NCBI RefSeq assembly: GCF_010727945.1
Contig: NZ_AP022569.1
Span: 4,030,001 to 4,094,000, forward strand
Source of the DNA: Mycobacterium cookii
GTDB taxonomy: Bacteria; Actinomycetota; Actinomycetes; Mycobacteriales; Mycobacteriaceae
Length of the DNA: 64,000 nucleotides
Direction: 5' to 3'
The notes beneath the pieces are model-generated. The model worked only from the letters and a program-made list of their open reading frames with translations, ran no database searches and was not told where the DNA came from. How positions within the stretch are numbered: the stretch's first letter is position 1; every line of letters begins with the position of its first letter. Position numbers and translations under genes: made by a program. Shown one piece after another: positions 17,678 to 27,415 of this stretch.

Positions 17678-17854
17678 CCGGGACGTCACGTCACACCAAC
17701 CTCAGGAGTCTCAACGAGTGGGCATGTAGTGACTTTCTGATTTGACGACGCATGCGGTATCACCGAACCGCTGGGTGCCGACGGGTGATATCGAATATGA
17801 CCACGTTTTTGAAAAGGGTTGTGTCCCATGACTCCGATGCGCATGTGGCCGGTG

Positions 17855-18595
17855 TTATAGCGCCAATGCGCTTGCCCGATTGGCCGCATCGCGGATCGGA
17901 CCCCGCCACAGGTCGCCGTGGCCGGGAGCCAGAACCTCGGTATCCAGCAGCGCCAGGGCAGCCAGGCTGCGTACGCAACCGTCCTGATCATGACTGAACA
18001 TCGCGGGCAGCAGTTGCGGTCCGCTGCGCGTGAGCAGCGCATGCCCGGTCACCAGCGCGTCGCCGCTGGCCAACACGCCGTCGACCAGATACGAGCAGTG
18101 ACCGCCGGTGTGGCCCGGCGTGGGGATGGCCATCGGGTGACCCGGCAACTGTGCGGCCACCTCGGCGGTCAGCGGCTGCGCGGTCGGGATGCCCTCACGG
18201 CTGAGCCCGCCGTCGCGGACCAGGTGCGCCGTCCACAACGCCCAGCGGGGTCGCCAGATCCGCATCGCGACATCCAGCGGCGACGCCTGCTCCAGATACT
18301 CACGCTTGGCGTGCCCGACCTCATCGGCATGGCAATAGACCGGGGTACCAAGGGTTTTGGCGAACCAGATTGCCGAACCAAGGTGATCGATGTGGGCGTG
18401 GGTGAGCAGGATCGCCCGCACGTCGTCCGCTTGATATCCCAGTTGCCGCAGCGAGGCCAGCACGTCGTCGCGATCGCCCGGATAGCCGGCGTCGATCATC
18501 ATCACGCCGGAGTCATCGGTGACCAGCAGCCAGTTCACCGCACCACCCTGGACGAGATGCACATGCTCGGTGACGGCCGTCAACACCGGTGCCAT
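17855..18595 (-). CDS. Metallo-beta-lactamase-fold hydrolase
   Basis: A protein of 246 residues from ATG 18595; an in-frame TTG at 18613 would add six residues (MSTLWG). All metal ligands of the MBL fold are visible: HxHxDH in LLTHAHIDHLGS, a later histidine in PTPGHTGGHCSYLV, aspartate in ASGDALVTGH and the last histidine in LAPGHGDLW. It is therefore probably an active metallohydrolase of the glyoxalase-II/lactonase-like group. It is divergent from fgd1, sharing only 38 bp, the arrangement seen in M. tuberculosis with Rv0406c (from memory). Substrate unknown. Confidence 0.85.
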   Translation of the reverse strand: MAPVLTAVTEHVHLVQGGAVNWLLVTDDSGVMMIDAGYPGDRDDVLASLRQLGYQADDVRAILLTHAHIDHLGSAIWFAKTLGTPVYCHADEVGHAKREYLEQASPLDVAMRIWRPRWALWTAHLVRDGGLSREGIPTAQPLTAEVAAQLPGHPMAIPTPGHTGGHCSYLVDGVLASGDALVTGHALLTRSGPQLLPAMFSHDQDGCVRSLAALALLDTEVLAPGHGDLWRGPIRDAANRASALAL

Positions 18596-18633
18596 GCCCC
18601 AGAGCGTAGACAAGAGGGAGTAGAAACGACATC

Positions 18634-19644
18634 GTGGCTGAACTCAAACTTGGATATAAGGCGTCGGCGGAACAATTCGCGCCACGCGAACTCGTCGAGC
18701 TGGCGGTCGCCGCCGAAGAGCACGGGATGGACAGCGCTACGGTCAGCGACCACTTCCAGCCGTGGCGGCACGAGGGTGGCCACGCGCCGTTCTCGCTGGC
18801 CTGGATGACGGCGGTCGGTGAACGCACCAAGCGGCTCCAGCTGGGGACTTCGGTGCTCACCCCGACCTTCCGGTACAACCCCGCCGTGATCGCGCAGGCG
18901 TTCGCGACGATGGGATGTCTGTACCCGGATCGCATCTTCCTCGGCGTGGGCACCGGCGAGTCACTCAACGAGATCGCCACCGGGTACGAAGGCGAGTGGC
19001 CGGAGTTCAAAGAGCGCTACGCGCGACTGCGTGAATCGGTGCGGCTGATGCGTGAGCTGTGGCTGGGCGACCGGGTCGATTTCGAGGGCGAGTACTACCA
19101 CACCAAGGGTGCCTCCATCTACGACGTGCCCGACGGCGGCATCCCGATCTACATCGCCGCGGGCGGTCCGCAGGTGGCCAAGTACGCGGGCCGCGCCGGC
19201 GACGGCTTCATCTGCACGTCCGGAAAGGGTGAGGAGCTCTACAAGGACAAGCTCATCCCCGCCATGCGGGAGGGCGCGGAGGCCGCGGGCAAGAATCCCG
19301 ACGACATCGACCGGATGATCGAGATCAAGATCTCCTACGACACCGATCCCGAACTGGCACTGGAGAACACGCGATTCTGGGCGCCGCTGTCGCTGACGGC
19401 CGAACAGAAGACCAGCATTCACGACCCGCTCGAGATGGAGAAGGCGGCCAACGAATTGCCGATCGAACAGGTCGCCAAGCGCTGGATCGTGGCCTCCGAT
19501 CCCGACGAGGCGGTCGCGAAGGTGAAGGACTATGTCGACTGGGGTCTGAACCACCTGGTGTTCCATGCGCCGGGTCACGACCAGCGCCGCTTCCTGGAGC
19601 TGTTCCGCAACGACCTCGAGCCCCGGTTGCGACGGCTGGGCTGA
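18634..19644 (+). CDS. fgd1: F420-dependent glucose-6-phosphate dehydrogenase
   Basis: A protein of 336 residues, the exact length expected of Fgd1. It oxidises glucose 6-phosphate to 6-phosphogluconolactone and reduces coenzyme F420, supplying F420H2 to deazaflavin-dependent enzymes. Active-site residues known from Fgd1 are in place: His40 and Trp44 in [13 protein letters not shown] and Glu109 in [12 protein letters not shown]. The start is GTG 18634 ([15 protein letters not shown]). It is preceded by GAGGGAGTAG and is divergent from the MBL gene; pta follows after 7 bp, so fgd1-pta-ackA is likely one operon. The three LLM oxidoreductases upstream could be consumers of F420H2. Confidence 0.97.
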   Translation: MAELKLGYKASAEQFAPRELVELAVAAEEHGMDSATVSDHFQPWRHEGGHAPFSLAWMTAVGERTKRLQLGTSVLTPTFRYNPAVIAQAFATMGCLYPDRIFLGVGTGESLNEIATGYEGEWPEFKERYARLRESVRLMRELWLGDRVDFEGEYYHTKGASIYDVPDGGIPIYIAAGGPQVAKYAGRAGDGFICTSGKGEELYKDKLIPAMREGAEAAGKNPDDIDRMIEIKISYDTDPELALENTRFWAPLSLTAEQKTSIHDPLEMEKAANELPIEQVAKRWIVASDPDEAVAKVKDYVDWGLNHLVFHAPGHDQRRFLELFRNDLEPRLRRLG

Positions 19645-19651
19645 CCGCAGC

Positions 19652-21727
19652 GTGGCTGCTTCCAGTCCCGGCATCTACATCGCGGCGCCGGAGGGCGACA
19701 CCGGCAAGTCGACGATCGCGTTGGGGATCGTGCATCGGCTGGTGTCGACGGTGGCCCGCGTCGGGGTGTTCCGGCCGATCAGCCGGGCAGGCGACGACCG
19801 CGACTACATCCTGGAGCTGCTGCTGGCCCACGCCACCGCGGGCCTGCCCTACGAGCGCTGTATCGGCGTGACGTACCAGCAGTTACACGCCGATCGCGAC
19901 GCCGCCATCGACGACATCGTCGAGCGCTATCACGCGGTCGCGGCGGAGTGCGACGCCGTTGTCATCGTCGGCAGCGACTACACCGACGTGGCCAGCCCGG
20001 CCGAGCTGAGCGTGAACGCGCGCATCGCGGTGAATCTCGGCGCGCCGGTCGTGCTGGCGGTGCGGGCCAAGGGCCGCAGCGCAGAGCAAGTCGCCCAAGC
20101 CGTCGAAGTGTGCCTCGCCGAACTGAACGCCCAGCATGCCCACACCGCAGCGGTGATCGCAAACCGTTGTGAGCCTATGGAATTGACCGCGATCGTCGAA
20201 GCGCTGCGGCCTCTGGCTCCGAGAGGCTACGCCGTGCCCGACGAGCCTCTGCTGGTGGCGCCGACGGTGGCCGACTTGGAGGCCGCCGTCGCCGGAACGC
20301 TGCTCAGCGGCGACACCGCGCTGATGAGTCGCGAGGTGATGGACGTCGTGGTCGCGGGTATGACGGCCGATCATGTGCTCGAGCGGCTGGCCGAAGGCGT
20401 GGCGGTGGTCACCCCCGGCGATCGGTCGGACGTGGTGTTGGCGGTGGCGAGTGCCCATGCGGCCGAGGGCTTTCCGTCGTTGTCGTGCATCATCCTCAAC
20501 GGCGGATTCGAATTGCACAGATCGATCGAGAGACTGGTCGCCGGCCTGCGGCTGCGGTTACCCATCATCACCACCTCGCTGGGCACCTACGAAACGGCCA
20601 GCGCGGTCGGGTCGGCCCGCGGACGGGTCACCATGGCCTCACAGCGCAAGATCGACACCGCGCTAGAACTGATCGACAGCCATGTCGATCTCACGGACCT
20701 GTTGGCGCAGTTGGCGATTCCGATCCCCAAGGTGACCACGCCGCAGATGTTCACCTACCAGCTGCGCGAGCGGGCCCGTTCCGATCGCAAGCGCATCGTG
20801 CTACCAGAAGGCGACGACGACCGGATCCTCAAATCTGCCGGTCGGGTGCTGCAGCGGGGGATCGCCGACCTGACGATTCTTGGCGACGAAAGCCAGATCC
20901 GTTCCCGCGCTGCCGAACTCAGTGTCGACCTGGACGGCGCTGCTGTGTTCGACCCGCGTACCAGCGACCTGTGTGACCGGTTCGCCGAACAGTACGCCCA
21001 GTTGCGCGCCAAGAAGGGCGTCAGCGTCGAGCAGGCCCACGAGATCATCCACGATGCGTCGTACTTCGGCATCATGCTGGTGCACAACGGGATGGTCGAC
21101 GGCATGGTGTCCGGTGCATCGCACACCACCGCGCACACGGTGCGACCCGCGTTCGAGATCATCCGCACCGCCCCCGGCATATCGACGGTCTCCAGCATCT
21201 TCTTGATGTGCCTGCCGGACAAGGTGCTGGCCTACGGCGACTGCGCGATCGTCCCCGATCCGACGGTCGAACAGCTCGCTGACATCGCGATCAGTGCTGC
21301 GCAGACCGCCGCACAATTCGGCATCGAACCGCGTGTGGCCATGCTGTCGTACTCGACCGGCGAATCCGGCACGGGTGCTGATGTCGATAAGGTCAGGGCG
21401 GCAACCGAATTGGTGCGCAGCCGGGCACAGCGGATCCTGGTCGAAGGCCCGATCCAGTATGACGCCGCCGTCGAGCCCTCGGTGGCGGCCACCAAGCTTC
21501 GCGACTCGCCTGTCGCCGGTCGGGCCACCGTGCTGATCTTCCCGGACTTGAACGCGGGCAATAACGCCTACAAGGCGGTGCAGCGTAGCGCGGGGGCGAT
21601 CGCGATCGGCCCGGTGCTGCAGGGTCTGAACAAACCGGTGAACGACCTGTCCCGCGGCGCCCTGGTCGAAGACATCGTCAACACCATCGCGATCACCGCG
21701 ATCCAGGCTCAGGGTATTCATGTTTAG
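19652..21727 (+). CDS. pta: Phosphate acetyltransferase
   Basis: A protein of 691 residues starting at GTG 19652 ([15 protein letters not shown]), the three-domain long form. The N-terminal part is a P-loop AAA_26/dethiobiotin-synthase-like domain with PEGDTGKST; a DRTGG domain follows (about residues 205-320); the C-terminal catalytic PTA domain begins at about residue 370 with [20 protein letters not shown] and includes [10 protein letters not shown] and [16 protein letters not shown]. It interconverts acetyl-CoA and acetyl phosphate. The start is 7 bp after fgd1 and the 3' end overlaps ackA by 8 bases, so translation of the two is coupled. Confidence 0.97.
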   Translation: MAASSPGIYIAAPEGDTGKSTIALGIVHRLVSTVARVGVFRPISRAGDDRDYILELLLAHATAGLPYERCIGVTYQQLHADRDAAIDDIVERYHAVAAECDAVVIVGSDYTDVASPAELSVNARIAVNLGAPVVLAVRAKGRSAEQVAQAVEVCLAELNAQHAHTAAVIANRCEPMELTAIVEALRPLAPRGYAVPDEPLLVAPTVADLEAAVAGTLLSGDTALMSREVMDVVVAGMTADHVLERLAEGVAVVTPGDRSDVVLAVASAHAAEGFPSLSCIILNGGFELHRSIERLVAGLRLRLPIITTSLGTYETASAVGSARGRVTMASQRKIDTALELIDSHVDLTDLLAQLAIPIPKVTTPQMFTYQLRERARSDRKRIVLPEGDDDRILKSAGRVLQRGIADLTILGDESQIRSRAAELSVDLDGAAVFDPRTSDLCDRFAEQYAQLRAKKGVSVEQAHEIIHDASYFGIMLVHNGMVDGMVSGASHTTAHTVRPAFEIIRTAPGISTVSSIFLMCLPDKVLAYGDCAIVPDPTVEQLADIAISAAQTAAQFGIEPRVAMLSYSTGESGTGADVDKVRAATELVRSRAQRILVEGPIQYDAAVEPSVAATKLRDSPVAGRATVLIFPDLNAGNNAYKAVQRSAGAIAIGPVLQGLNKPVNDLSRGALVEDIVNTIAITAIQAQGIHV

Positions 21728-22868
21728 ACGGGTGTTGGTGCTGAACTCCGGCTCGTCGTCACTGAAATATCAACTGATCGAACCTGATTCGGGCACGTCG
21801 CTGGCCGACGGCATCGTCGAGCAGATCGGTGAACCTTCGTCTGGCGTTGCCGACCACGGCGCGGCGCTGCAAGTGGCGTTCGAGAAGTTGTGCGACCAAG
21901 GCATCGACCTGAACGCCTGCGGGCTGGCGGCCGTCGGGCACCGGGTGGTTCACGGCGGGCCGGTCTTCTACCGGCCGACCGTCATCGACGACGCGGTTAT
22001 CGCCGAGCTCGAGCAGGTTTCCGTCCTTGCGCCGCTGCACAATCCGCCCGCTTTGCAGGGTATCGAGGTCGCGCGCGCGATGCTTTCCAGTGTGCCGCAC
22101 GTCGCGGTGTTCGACACCGCGTTCTTTCACGATCTGCCTGCCGCTGCGGCGACCTACGCGATCGACCGTGAACTCGCGAAGAAGTGGCATATTCGGCGGT
22201 ACGGATTTCACGGGACCTCGCATCGCTACGTCAGTCAGCAGGCCGCGGCCTTCTTGTACCAGCCATGGGAGAAGCTGAATCAGATTGTGCTGCATCTGGG
22301 CAACGGCGCGTCCGCATCGGCGATCGCCGGCGGTCGCCCTGTCGACACCTCGATGGGTCTGACCCCGTTGGAGGGCCTGGTGATGGGCACCCGCAGCGGT
22401 GACATCGACGCGGGCATCGTGAGCTACCTGCATCGCGAGGCCGAGATGAGCGTCGATGACATCGAGTCGATGCTCAACCACCGTTCCGGACTGCTGGGGT
22501 TGGCCGGCGAGCGTGACTTCCGTCGGCTGCACCAGATGATCGAATCGGGCGACAGCTCAGCACGATTGGCCTACGACGTGTTCATTCACCGGTTGCGTAA
22601 GTATATCGGCGGGTACCTGGCCATCCTGGGCCGCACCGATGCGATCAGCTTCACCGCCGGGGTCGGGGAGAACGCCGCTACGGTGCGCCTGGATGCACTG
22701 AGCGGGCTGGAGGGGTTGGGTATCGAGATCGATGAGCGGCGAAACGCGGCTTCCGGCAAGGGCGCTCGGCGGATTTCCACCGAAGCCTCGGCGATCGCCG
22801 TTCTGGTGGTCCCGACCAACGAGGAGTTGGCCATCGCGCGGGACTGCATGCGCGCCATCAAGGCCTGA
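21720..22868 (+). CDS. ackA: Acetate kinase
   Basis: A protein of 382 residues starting at ATG 21720, eight bases inside pta. It transfers phosphate between acetyl phosphate and ADP and, with Pta, forms the acetate switch. ASKHA-fold motifs are present: [22 protein letters not shown], the catalytic aspartate in [36 protein letters not shown], and [13 protein letters not shown]. The downstream hairpin at 22875 is a good terminator, marking the right end of the conserved block; in M. tuberculosis pknG would follow (from memory), but here accessory DNA begins. Confidence 0.97.
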   Translation: MFRRVLVLNSGSSSLKYQLIEPDSGTSLADGIVEQIGEPSSGVADHGAALQVAFEKLCDQGIDLNACGLAAVGHRVVHGGPVFYRPTVIDDAVIAELEQVSVLAPLHNPPALQGIEVARAMLSSVPHVAVFDTAFFHDLPAAAATYAIDRELAKKWHIRRYGFHGTSHRYVSQQAAAFLYQPWEKLNQIVLHLGNGASASAIAGGRPVDTSMGLTPLEGLVMGTRSGDIDAGIVSYLHREAEMSVDDIESMLNHRSGLLGLAGERDFRRLHQMIESGDSSARLAYDVFIHRLRKYIGGYLAILGRTDAISFTAGVGENAATVRLDALSGLEGLGIEIDERRNAASGKGARRISTEASAIAVLVVPTNEELAIARDCMRAIKA

Positions 22869-22874
22869 CACCAA

Positions 22875-22903
22875 GCACTCCGGCGCGAGGGACGCCGGAG
22901 TGC
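22875..22903 (+). terminator. Hairpin terminator after ackA
   Basis: A perfect 11-bp stem (GCACTCCGGCG / CGCCGGAGTGC) with a seven-base loop, starting seven bases after the ackA stop. There is no long T tract after it, which is usual for mycobacterial intrinsic terminators. Confidence 0.75.
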
Positions 22904-22980
22904 CCCGCCTCCTCCAGATCAGAGCGCGGTGAAAGCTGTTCTGCAGCTCTAGCTCGTCTGGCTGTGGCATTGTTACTCGG

Positions 22981-23316
22981 ATGGATGCGGGTCGGGAGTC
23001 GGATCTCGACGATCCATTCGAAGCTGCGATTGACGAGGCGCTGAACTCTTTACCAGCCGATCTCCGTGCGGAGGTGGGCAACGTGGCGATCCTCGTCGAG
23101 GATGAGCCTCCGGACGGGCGGCTGCTCGGCATGTATAGCGGCGCGCCGCGGGCCGTGAGAGGAATCATATTCGGGCCGGGCGGAATGCTCCCGGCCAAGG
23201 TCTGCATCTTTCGCGGGCCGATCACGCGACTCGCTGCGGGCGACCCCGAACGATTACGCCGCGAGGTCAGACACGTCGTGCTCCGCGAGCTGGCGCACTA
23301 CTTCGCTGTTAAGTGA
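22981..23316 (+). CDS. Zincin-like metallopeptidase family protein with broken HExxH motif
   Basis: A protein of 111 residues from ATG 22981. It resembles the short actinobacterial zincin family (PF06262-like): acidic start, IDEALNSLPADLRAEVGNVAILVEDEPP, then LLGMYSG, and a helix near the end that should hold HExxHxxG. Here the helix reads VVLRELAHYFAVK: the first zinc-binding histidine is arginine, the glycine after the second histidine is replaced, and the protein stops before the usual third ligand. The glutamate and second histidine remain. I infer that it has lost peptidase activity, whether as a decaying gene or as a non-catalytic protein. It stands alone between ackA and the accessory region. 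Confidence 0.65.
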   Translation: MDAGRESDLDDPFEAAIDEALNSLPADLRAEVGNVAILVEDEPPDGRLLGMYSGAPRAVRGIIFGPGGMLPAKVCIFRGPITRLAAGDPERLRREVRHVVLRELAHYFAVK

Positions 23317-23428
23317 GCGAAGTTAATCGAGCTCGATTGCTCCTAAGTTGCAACCGAACCAACTAGCAACGCCATGAGCCTGCCCGGCGGTCTTGCCAAG
23401 CCTCTTGGCCTCGAAACTAGCCGGAGTC

Positions 23429-24292
23429 CTATTTCGCTTTCAACGGTGGAAGCCCAGCAGGTAAATCACCAAGACGCGTCGCCACAACCGGTGTCGTCGA
23501 CACAGTGCCGGAACGACCGCATTCGTTCGATTCGATCAAATCGGATTCCTGACCCTTGAATGTGCCGTCGGCGAGCTGCATCAATTCCATGGTTGAGCGC
23601 CTCGTGTCATGTCCCGGCTTACCGGCTACACAATCCTGTGAGACGCGGTTGGGGGGATCACTGATCCACTGCCCGTTGATTAAACGAAGCGATTGCATCT
23701 TCTGCTTGCCTATGTTCGGCGCGACCTGAGTGTGGGTGGTGTTGTCGAGCCGTGTGCCTACCGCGATGCACGATTGCGGTGGGCAGGCGGATTGGAAAGC
23801 CCACCATTCTGTTTCGACAACGCTGTTTTTTGGTGTGGGGGTTGAAACGGTCCCATCTGGTGTACGAGTGGCGCCTTCGCCTAGATAGCGGTCAACGCGA
23901 TACGTGCCATCAATGGGACCTTTTGCGGGCGGTTGGCCAGGCGGCCGCGGCGGTTGCTTGAGTACGTTGACAAGTGCTAAAACGGTTCCGCCGACCAAAA
24001 CGAATAGAAGTGCGCTCCATATTGCTGCCTCGGCCAAGCGTTGCCGAACGGAGCGGCGATTGATGTCTGGGACAATGTCTTCCGTATCCTCCTGCGGCCA
24101 CACTGACGGCGCTTCGGCCGGCTCAGCCTCGCTCGGCACCACCTCTTTGCTTTGCTCAGTCCGATCATTCAGATCTTGAGCAGCAGGGATGTCCTTGGGC
24201 TCGGTCACCGCAACGTGCCTGCGTCGAACTCGTGCTTGGTCGCGTAAACAATTTCGCAAAAATTCGGCGGGCCTAATAGAAATGTTCTCCAC
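23429..24292 (-). CDS. Single-pass membrane protein with extracytoplasmic domain
   Basis: A protein of 287 residues from GTG 24292 (an alternative GTG start lies at 24208, giving VTEPKD). The layout is a cytoplasmic acidic, proline- and glutamate-rich segment (residues 30-75), one transmembrane helix around residues 88-111 (AAIWSALLFVLVGGTVLALV), a proline-rich linker (KQPPRPPGQPPAKG) and an outer domain of about 160 residues beginning with IDGTYRVDRYLGEG. The outer domain has four cysteines (ACPPQSCIA, QDCVAG, NECGRS) that could form disulfides. The architecture resembles sensor-type regions attached to mycobacterial Ser/Thr kinases, but no kinase domain is present. Function unknown. Confidence 0.65.
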   Translation of the reverse strand: MENISIRPAEFLRNCLRDQARVRRRHVAVTEPKDIPAAQDLNDRTEQSKEVVPSEAEPAEAPSVWPQEDTEDIVPDINRRSVRQRLAEAAIWSALLFVLVGGTVLALVNVLKQPPRPPGQPPAKGPIDGTYRVDRYLGEGATRTPDGTVSTPTPKNSVVETEWWAFQSACPPQSCIAVGTRLDNTTHTQVAPNIGKQKMQSLRLINGQWISDPPNRVSQDCVAGKPGHDTRRSTMELMQLADGTFKGQESDLIESNECGRSGTVSTTPVVATRLGDLPAGLPPLKAK

Positions 24293-24678
24293 ATTGCAAC
24301 GAGTCTACGCGCGGAAGGGAACGCACTCGGAGATTTCTGAAAGAATCTCGCGCCTTGTCGTCGAACAGTCGCTGCGTCTCTTCGACCGACAGTCATCGAT
24401 GACACTTGTACTTCACACTGACGCAATTGATAGCGCAGACCCGATGGGTCTGCGACGACTCCCAGTTCAGGCGACCATCCGCCTCTGTTATGGCGCGGTG
24501 AGTGGCAAGCGGAGGCGAATCTAATTCGACCAACGCAACCGAAAAGCCCAAACAATCAGATCAGGCCAGTCGCCTCTAAAATCGATGACGGATGGCGGTC
24601 GCGAGATGATCGAACCTTGTAGCTACAGATACGAGCCAGTGGTTCTGTTATTCCGCAGTATCGTCCACCTGACTTCAT
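24293..24678. other. Intergenic region with one hairpin
   Basis: No gene is seen in these 386 bp. A perfect 9-bp stem with a three-base loop (CGCAGACCC-GAT-GGGTCTGCG, 24434-24454) could terminate leftward transcripts from the methyltransferase/TPR gene. The composition is less GC-rich than the region to the left. Confidence 0.5.
24434..24454 (-). terminator. Candidate hairpin terminator
   Basis: A perfect 9-bp inverted repeat with a GAT loop, about 225 bp downstream of the leftward methyltransferase/TPR gene. No T tract follows in either direction. Confidence 0.35.
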
Positions 24679-25767
24679 TCACTCTTCTGGCTTTCCCTGC
24701 GCAGCTAGAGCCTGGTTTAGCCGCTGCCGTATCTCCGGATCATGATCGCGTAGAGCCCCGGCTTTCCTAAAAGAGTCCTCGGCTTTTGAAAAATCTTGTG
24801 TCAAATGGTAGAGCTGCCCGAGAAAATGCGCGTAAATCCAGTTGTCTGGTGCGAATTCAGCAGCTTTTGCTCCTGCGGAGATAGCACCGTTAACGTCGCC
24901 TTGCATGTAGAGGGTCAAGCAGAGTACGCGATAAGCTTCCGCCGAACGCGGAGCCATCGCGATAGCGTTTCGTGCCGCCGCCTCGGCACGATCAAGCGGT
25001 CCTGCATTACTCCGGGTGTATTCCGCAAGTCTCCACCATAGGTCTGCCTGCCCCCTGCTCCGGGCGTACGCTTCGCCCAGTGAGACCCGGTCCTCGATAG
25101 GAAGAGGCGCCGAATTCTTGCGGATGAAGGCAACCCCGAGAGGGGCGAATGCAATTTCTTCTATGCTATCCCGAAGATCCCCCTGCGGTCCCTGATTGAT
25201 TGAGGGGGCGGTTTGTCCGGTGACAGGCGGAGTTTTCTCGGTAAACAGAAATCGAACCGCATCGAAAAGGTAATCGGGTGGAGATATCTCGGTTTCTCCC
25301 AGCCAGGTATTCGGCCTAGATCTGAGATGGACGAACATGTCCTCTATAACGTACAAACCCCCTGGCGGCAGCGATGGGAATAATTTTTCAAAAGTAAAGA
25401 TGATATGGTGCGCCAAATGAGATCCGTCATCTATGATGATGGTCGGGCTGTATCGCTCCGTCAATCCGAGCAAAAAATCTGGGTCGTCCTGCGACCCGAT
25501 CTCTATCGTCACACGATCATCCTCAAAACGCTTACATGCAGGCTGAATGTCAACACCTATAAAACGTGCTTTAGTGAAATACTGTTTCCAGAGCTCAAGA
25601 GATAAACCCGTGTCTACCCCAATCTCCAGAATCTCAATATCTAAGCCCCTAAATTCTGATAGATGCCGCTCATAATGGCGGAGAATATCAACCCAGCGGG
25701 AGCTCTTTGCCGTCCCTTCCATAAAACCGGCGACATCGAGCGCTCCGCGCGTTATTTCAAAATTCAC
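24679..25767 (-). CDS. MycE-like SAM methyltransferase fused to TPR repeats
   Basis: A protein of 362 residues. The N-terminal half (about 1-215) is a class I methyltransferase of the MycE/macrocin type: DIEILEIGVDTGLSLELWKQ is the SAM loop, FIGVDIQPACKRF the second strand, and IIIDDGSHLAHHIIFTFEKL the metal-binding DDGSH motif that marks sugar O-methyltransferases. The C-terminal half (about 225-355) is a set of tetratricopeptide repeats (AYRVLCLTLYMQGDVNGAIS, then IYAHFLGQLYHLTQDFSKAE). It probably methylates a sugar hydroxyl, with the TPRs binding a partner. The gene uses visibly more A/T at third positions than the pta-ackA block, suggesting acquired DNA. It is the first recognisable glycan-type gene of the island. 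Confidence 0.8.
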   Translation of the reverse strand: MNFEITRGALDVAGFMEGTAKSSRWVDILRHYERHLSEFRGLDIEILEIGVDTGLSLELWKQYFTKARFIGVDIQPACKRFEDDRVTIEIGSQDDPDFLLGLTERYSPTIIIDDGSHLAHHIIFTFEKLFPSLPPGGLYVIEDMFVHLRSRPNTWLGETEISPPDYLFDAVRFLFTEKTPPVTGQTAPSINQGPQGDLRDSIEEIAFAPLGVAFIRKNSAPLPIEDRVSLGEAYARSRGQADLWWRLAEYTRSNAGPLDRAEAAARNAIAMAPRSAEAYRVLCLTLYMQGDVNGAISAGAKAAEFAPDNWIYAHFLGQLYHLTQDFSKAEDSFRKAGALRDHDPEIRQRLNQALAAQGKPEE

Positions 25768-25924
25768 TGGTAGCCTCTCGTTTCTATGGGCTTATGGACT
25801 ACGTAATGGTTACGGCGCTGGTATGTAGTAGACCATCGACACCGATAGCGCGCGCGGAAACGCGATTATTACAGCGTGCGAGCCATGGTCGACGAGCGTG
25901 GACAAGCCAGGTGAATTGCCCTGC

Positions 25925-26136
25925 GATGGGGGCGCGAAGTTCATCCCTCGCGCCGTCGCGGTGTGAAGCGAGAACCTGCGCCTCGACAGCAGTACGAGGA
26001 GCCACGCAAGCCGGCGCATAACGGGTTCGTGGAGTGGTTCAATTGCGGGATACGCGACTAGCTGCTGAACGATTGGCTGTTCTTCAGCCTCGATTGCGGT
26101 TTGGGATAAGCCGCTCAGGCGTTGCGACGACACCGC
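25925..26136 (+). pseudogene. IS3-family transposase relic
   Basis: Decayed OrfB of an IS3-type element. One frame reads DGGAKFIPRAVAV (normally DNGxEFIxxAV), the next frame HNGFVEWFNCGIRD-stop-LLNDWLFFSLD, matching the conserved NAFVESFNGRLRDELLN region with in-frame stops at 26059 and shortly after. No intact ends were found. It lies between the methyltransferase/TPR gene and the lipoprotein gene. Nothing else is recognised in 25768-26503. Confidence 0.7.
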
Positions 26137-26503
26137 CAGCACGGTAAGCGTGTGCACGTCTATTGCCGAGAACAAGAGTGTGAAGGTGTCAACGCCACGG
26201 AATTGGAGATCGAGCCAGGTGACGAGCTCGGGAAGATGACTTCGGCGATGAATATGTCGGTCGGCACGCCGCTGGGATACGACTGCACGAAGCTGGGTGG
26301 GTTTTCCGGACCGCGCGCCATCTACAAGGGTGGTTTGTCCTTTGTCGGACATGAGATCGCGCGTCCGATATACCGGACGATTCGGCCCAATCGGGCAAAT
26401 AAGCACAGTAGTCTGTGAGCGAGCCGTCGCCGGTGCTCATCAACGCCGCTGGTGGATCAATTCGCTGACTTGGCCAAAGCGGCCGACGATTGAAAGGTTC
26501 TCA

Positions 26504-27235
26504 ATGCAATTAACTTTCAAGCCCGCCCGGCTGACCGGATTCGCGATCCTTGCGGTCGCGACTGGAACCGCGCTGTCCCTGGGCGCGTGTAGTAAGTCGC
26601 ACGATGACGCCAAATCCCCGTCTACGTCGGCACCGGCGGCCGCCAACGCGAAGGACGCGAAGGATACGGTTCTTGGCTTGGTCGAGTCGGTGTCTGGAAA
26701 CTCGGTCCAAGTCACCCAGGAGTCTGGGAAGGCCACCGTCGATGTTAGCGATTCGGCCAAGATCATCGAGTACACCAACGCTCAGTTGAGCGATTTCGCT
26801 GCCGGCAACTGCGTGAGAGTTAATTACCGGCCCGGCCCGAACCCCAACTCCGCCCAGGCCGTAGCTGTGCAACAGAACCCGGCGGGTAACGGCGGCAAGT
26901 GCCCGCAACCGAAGGCCATAGCGTCCGGCTCACCGGGCGCTCTGGTGTCGGCAGGCCCCGTCCAAGCGGTGATTGGCACGGTTACTTCTGTTTCGGGTAA
27001 CACCATCACTGTGTCCTTTACCGACGGCAACGGCAAACCCGCTCAAATGAACATGAATGGCAACGACCAGACGCGCTACACAAAGGGCGGCGCAGGAACT
27101 TCGCAGGCCATCGCGGAAGGCAAGTGCATCAACGCATCCGGAACCAAGGATGGTGGCGGGACGCTGCAGGCGACGGTTGTCACCCTGATCGGCGAAAACG
27201 ACGGCAAATGCCCGTGGCCTACCGCCAAGCGGTAA
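26504..27235 (+). CDS. Secreted lipoprotein with two DUF5666-like domains
   Basis: A protein of 243 residues starting at ATG 26504 (AAAGG upstream); the longer frame upstream is not coding. A signal peptide (LTGFAILAVATGTALSLGAC) ends in a lipobox LGAC with Cys29 as the lipidation site. After a low-complexity Ser/Ala/Lys linker come two copies of a small beta domain: VLGLVESVSGNSVQVTQESG and VIGTVTSVSGNTITVSFTDG, both followed by an N-C-x-x-x/asparagine-type strand (GNCVRVNYRP, GKCINASGTK). This is the DUF5666 pattern, also called a small OB-like domain. Likely anchored to the outer face of the plasma membrane; role unknown. A strong terminator follows 18 bp after the stop. Confidence 0.8.
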   Translation: MQLTFKPARLTGFAILAVATGTALSLGACSKSHDDAKSPSTSAPAAANAKDAKDTVLGLVESVSGNSVQVTQESGKATVDVSDSAKIIEYTNAQLSDFAAGNCVRVNYRPGPNPNSAQAVAVQQNPAGNGGKCPQPKAIASGSPGALVSAGPVQAVIGTVTSVSGNTITVSFTDGNGKPAQMNMNGNDQTRYTKGGAGTSQAIAEGKCINASGTKDGGGTLQATVVTLIGENDGKCPWPTAKR

Positions 27236-27252
27236 CCGCACCAACGAGCGAT

Positions 27253-27292
27253 CGACCAGTACACCCTCGGTAAGCCGAGGGTGTACTGGTCG
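27253..27292 (+). terminator. Strong hairpin terminator after the lipoprotein gene
   Basis: A perfect 18-bp stem with a TAAG loop (27253-27270 pairs with 27275-27292; core ACACCCTCGG / CCGAGGGTGT). It lies 18 bp after the lipoprotein stop and could also stop leftward transcripts from the gene ending at 27416. No T tract, as common in mycobacteria. Confidence 0.85.
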
Positions 27293-27415
27293 TTGTGGAT
27301 CAGGGTCATCTCCCGGTTCCGACTATGAGCCGGAAAATGAGTGGTGACCGGCACCAGCGACTAGCAGCTCGTTAGTGCATCCCCGACTGCGGTGTTCAGG
27401 GCGGTCCTCGCAGCG

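Noticed and set aside
20801..21721. Long leftward frame of 306 residues opposite pta
   Set aside because: It lies wholly inside pta, has arginine/histidine-rich composition typical of antisense frames in GC-rich DNA and shows no domain.
26122..26418. 98-residue frame between the IS3 relic and the lipoprotein gene
   Set aside because: It begins within the IS3 relic, and the rest has no motif or ribosome-binding site.
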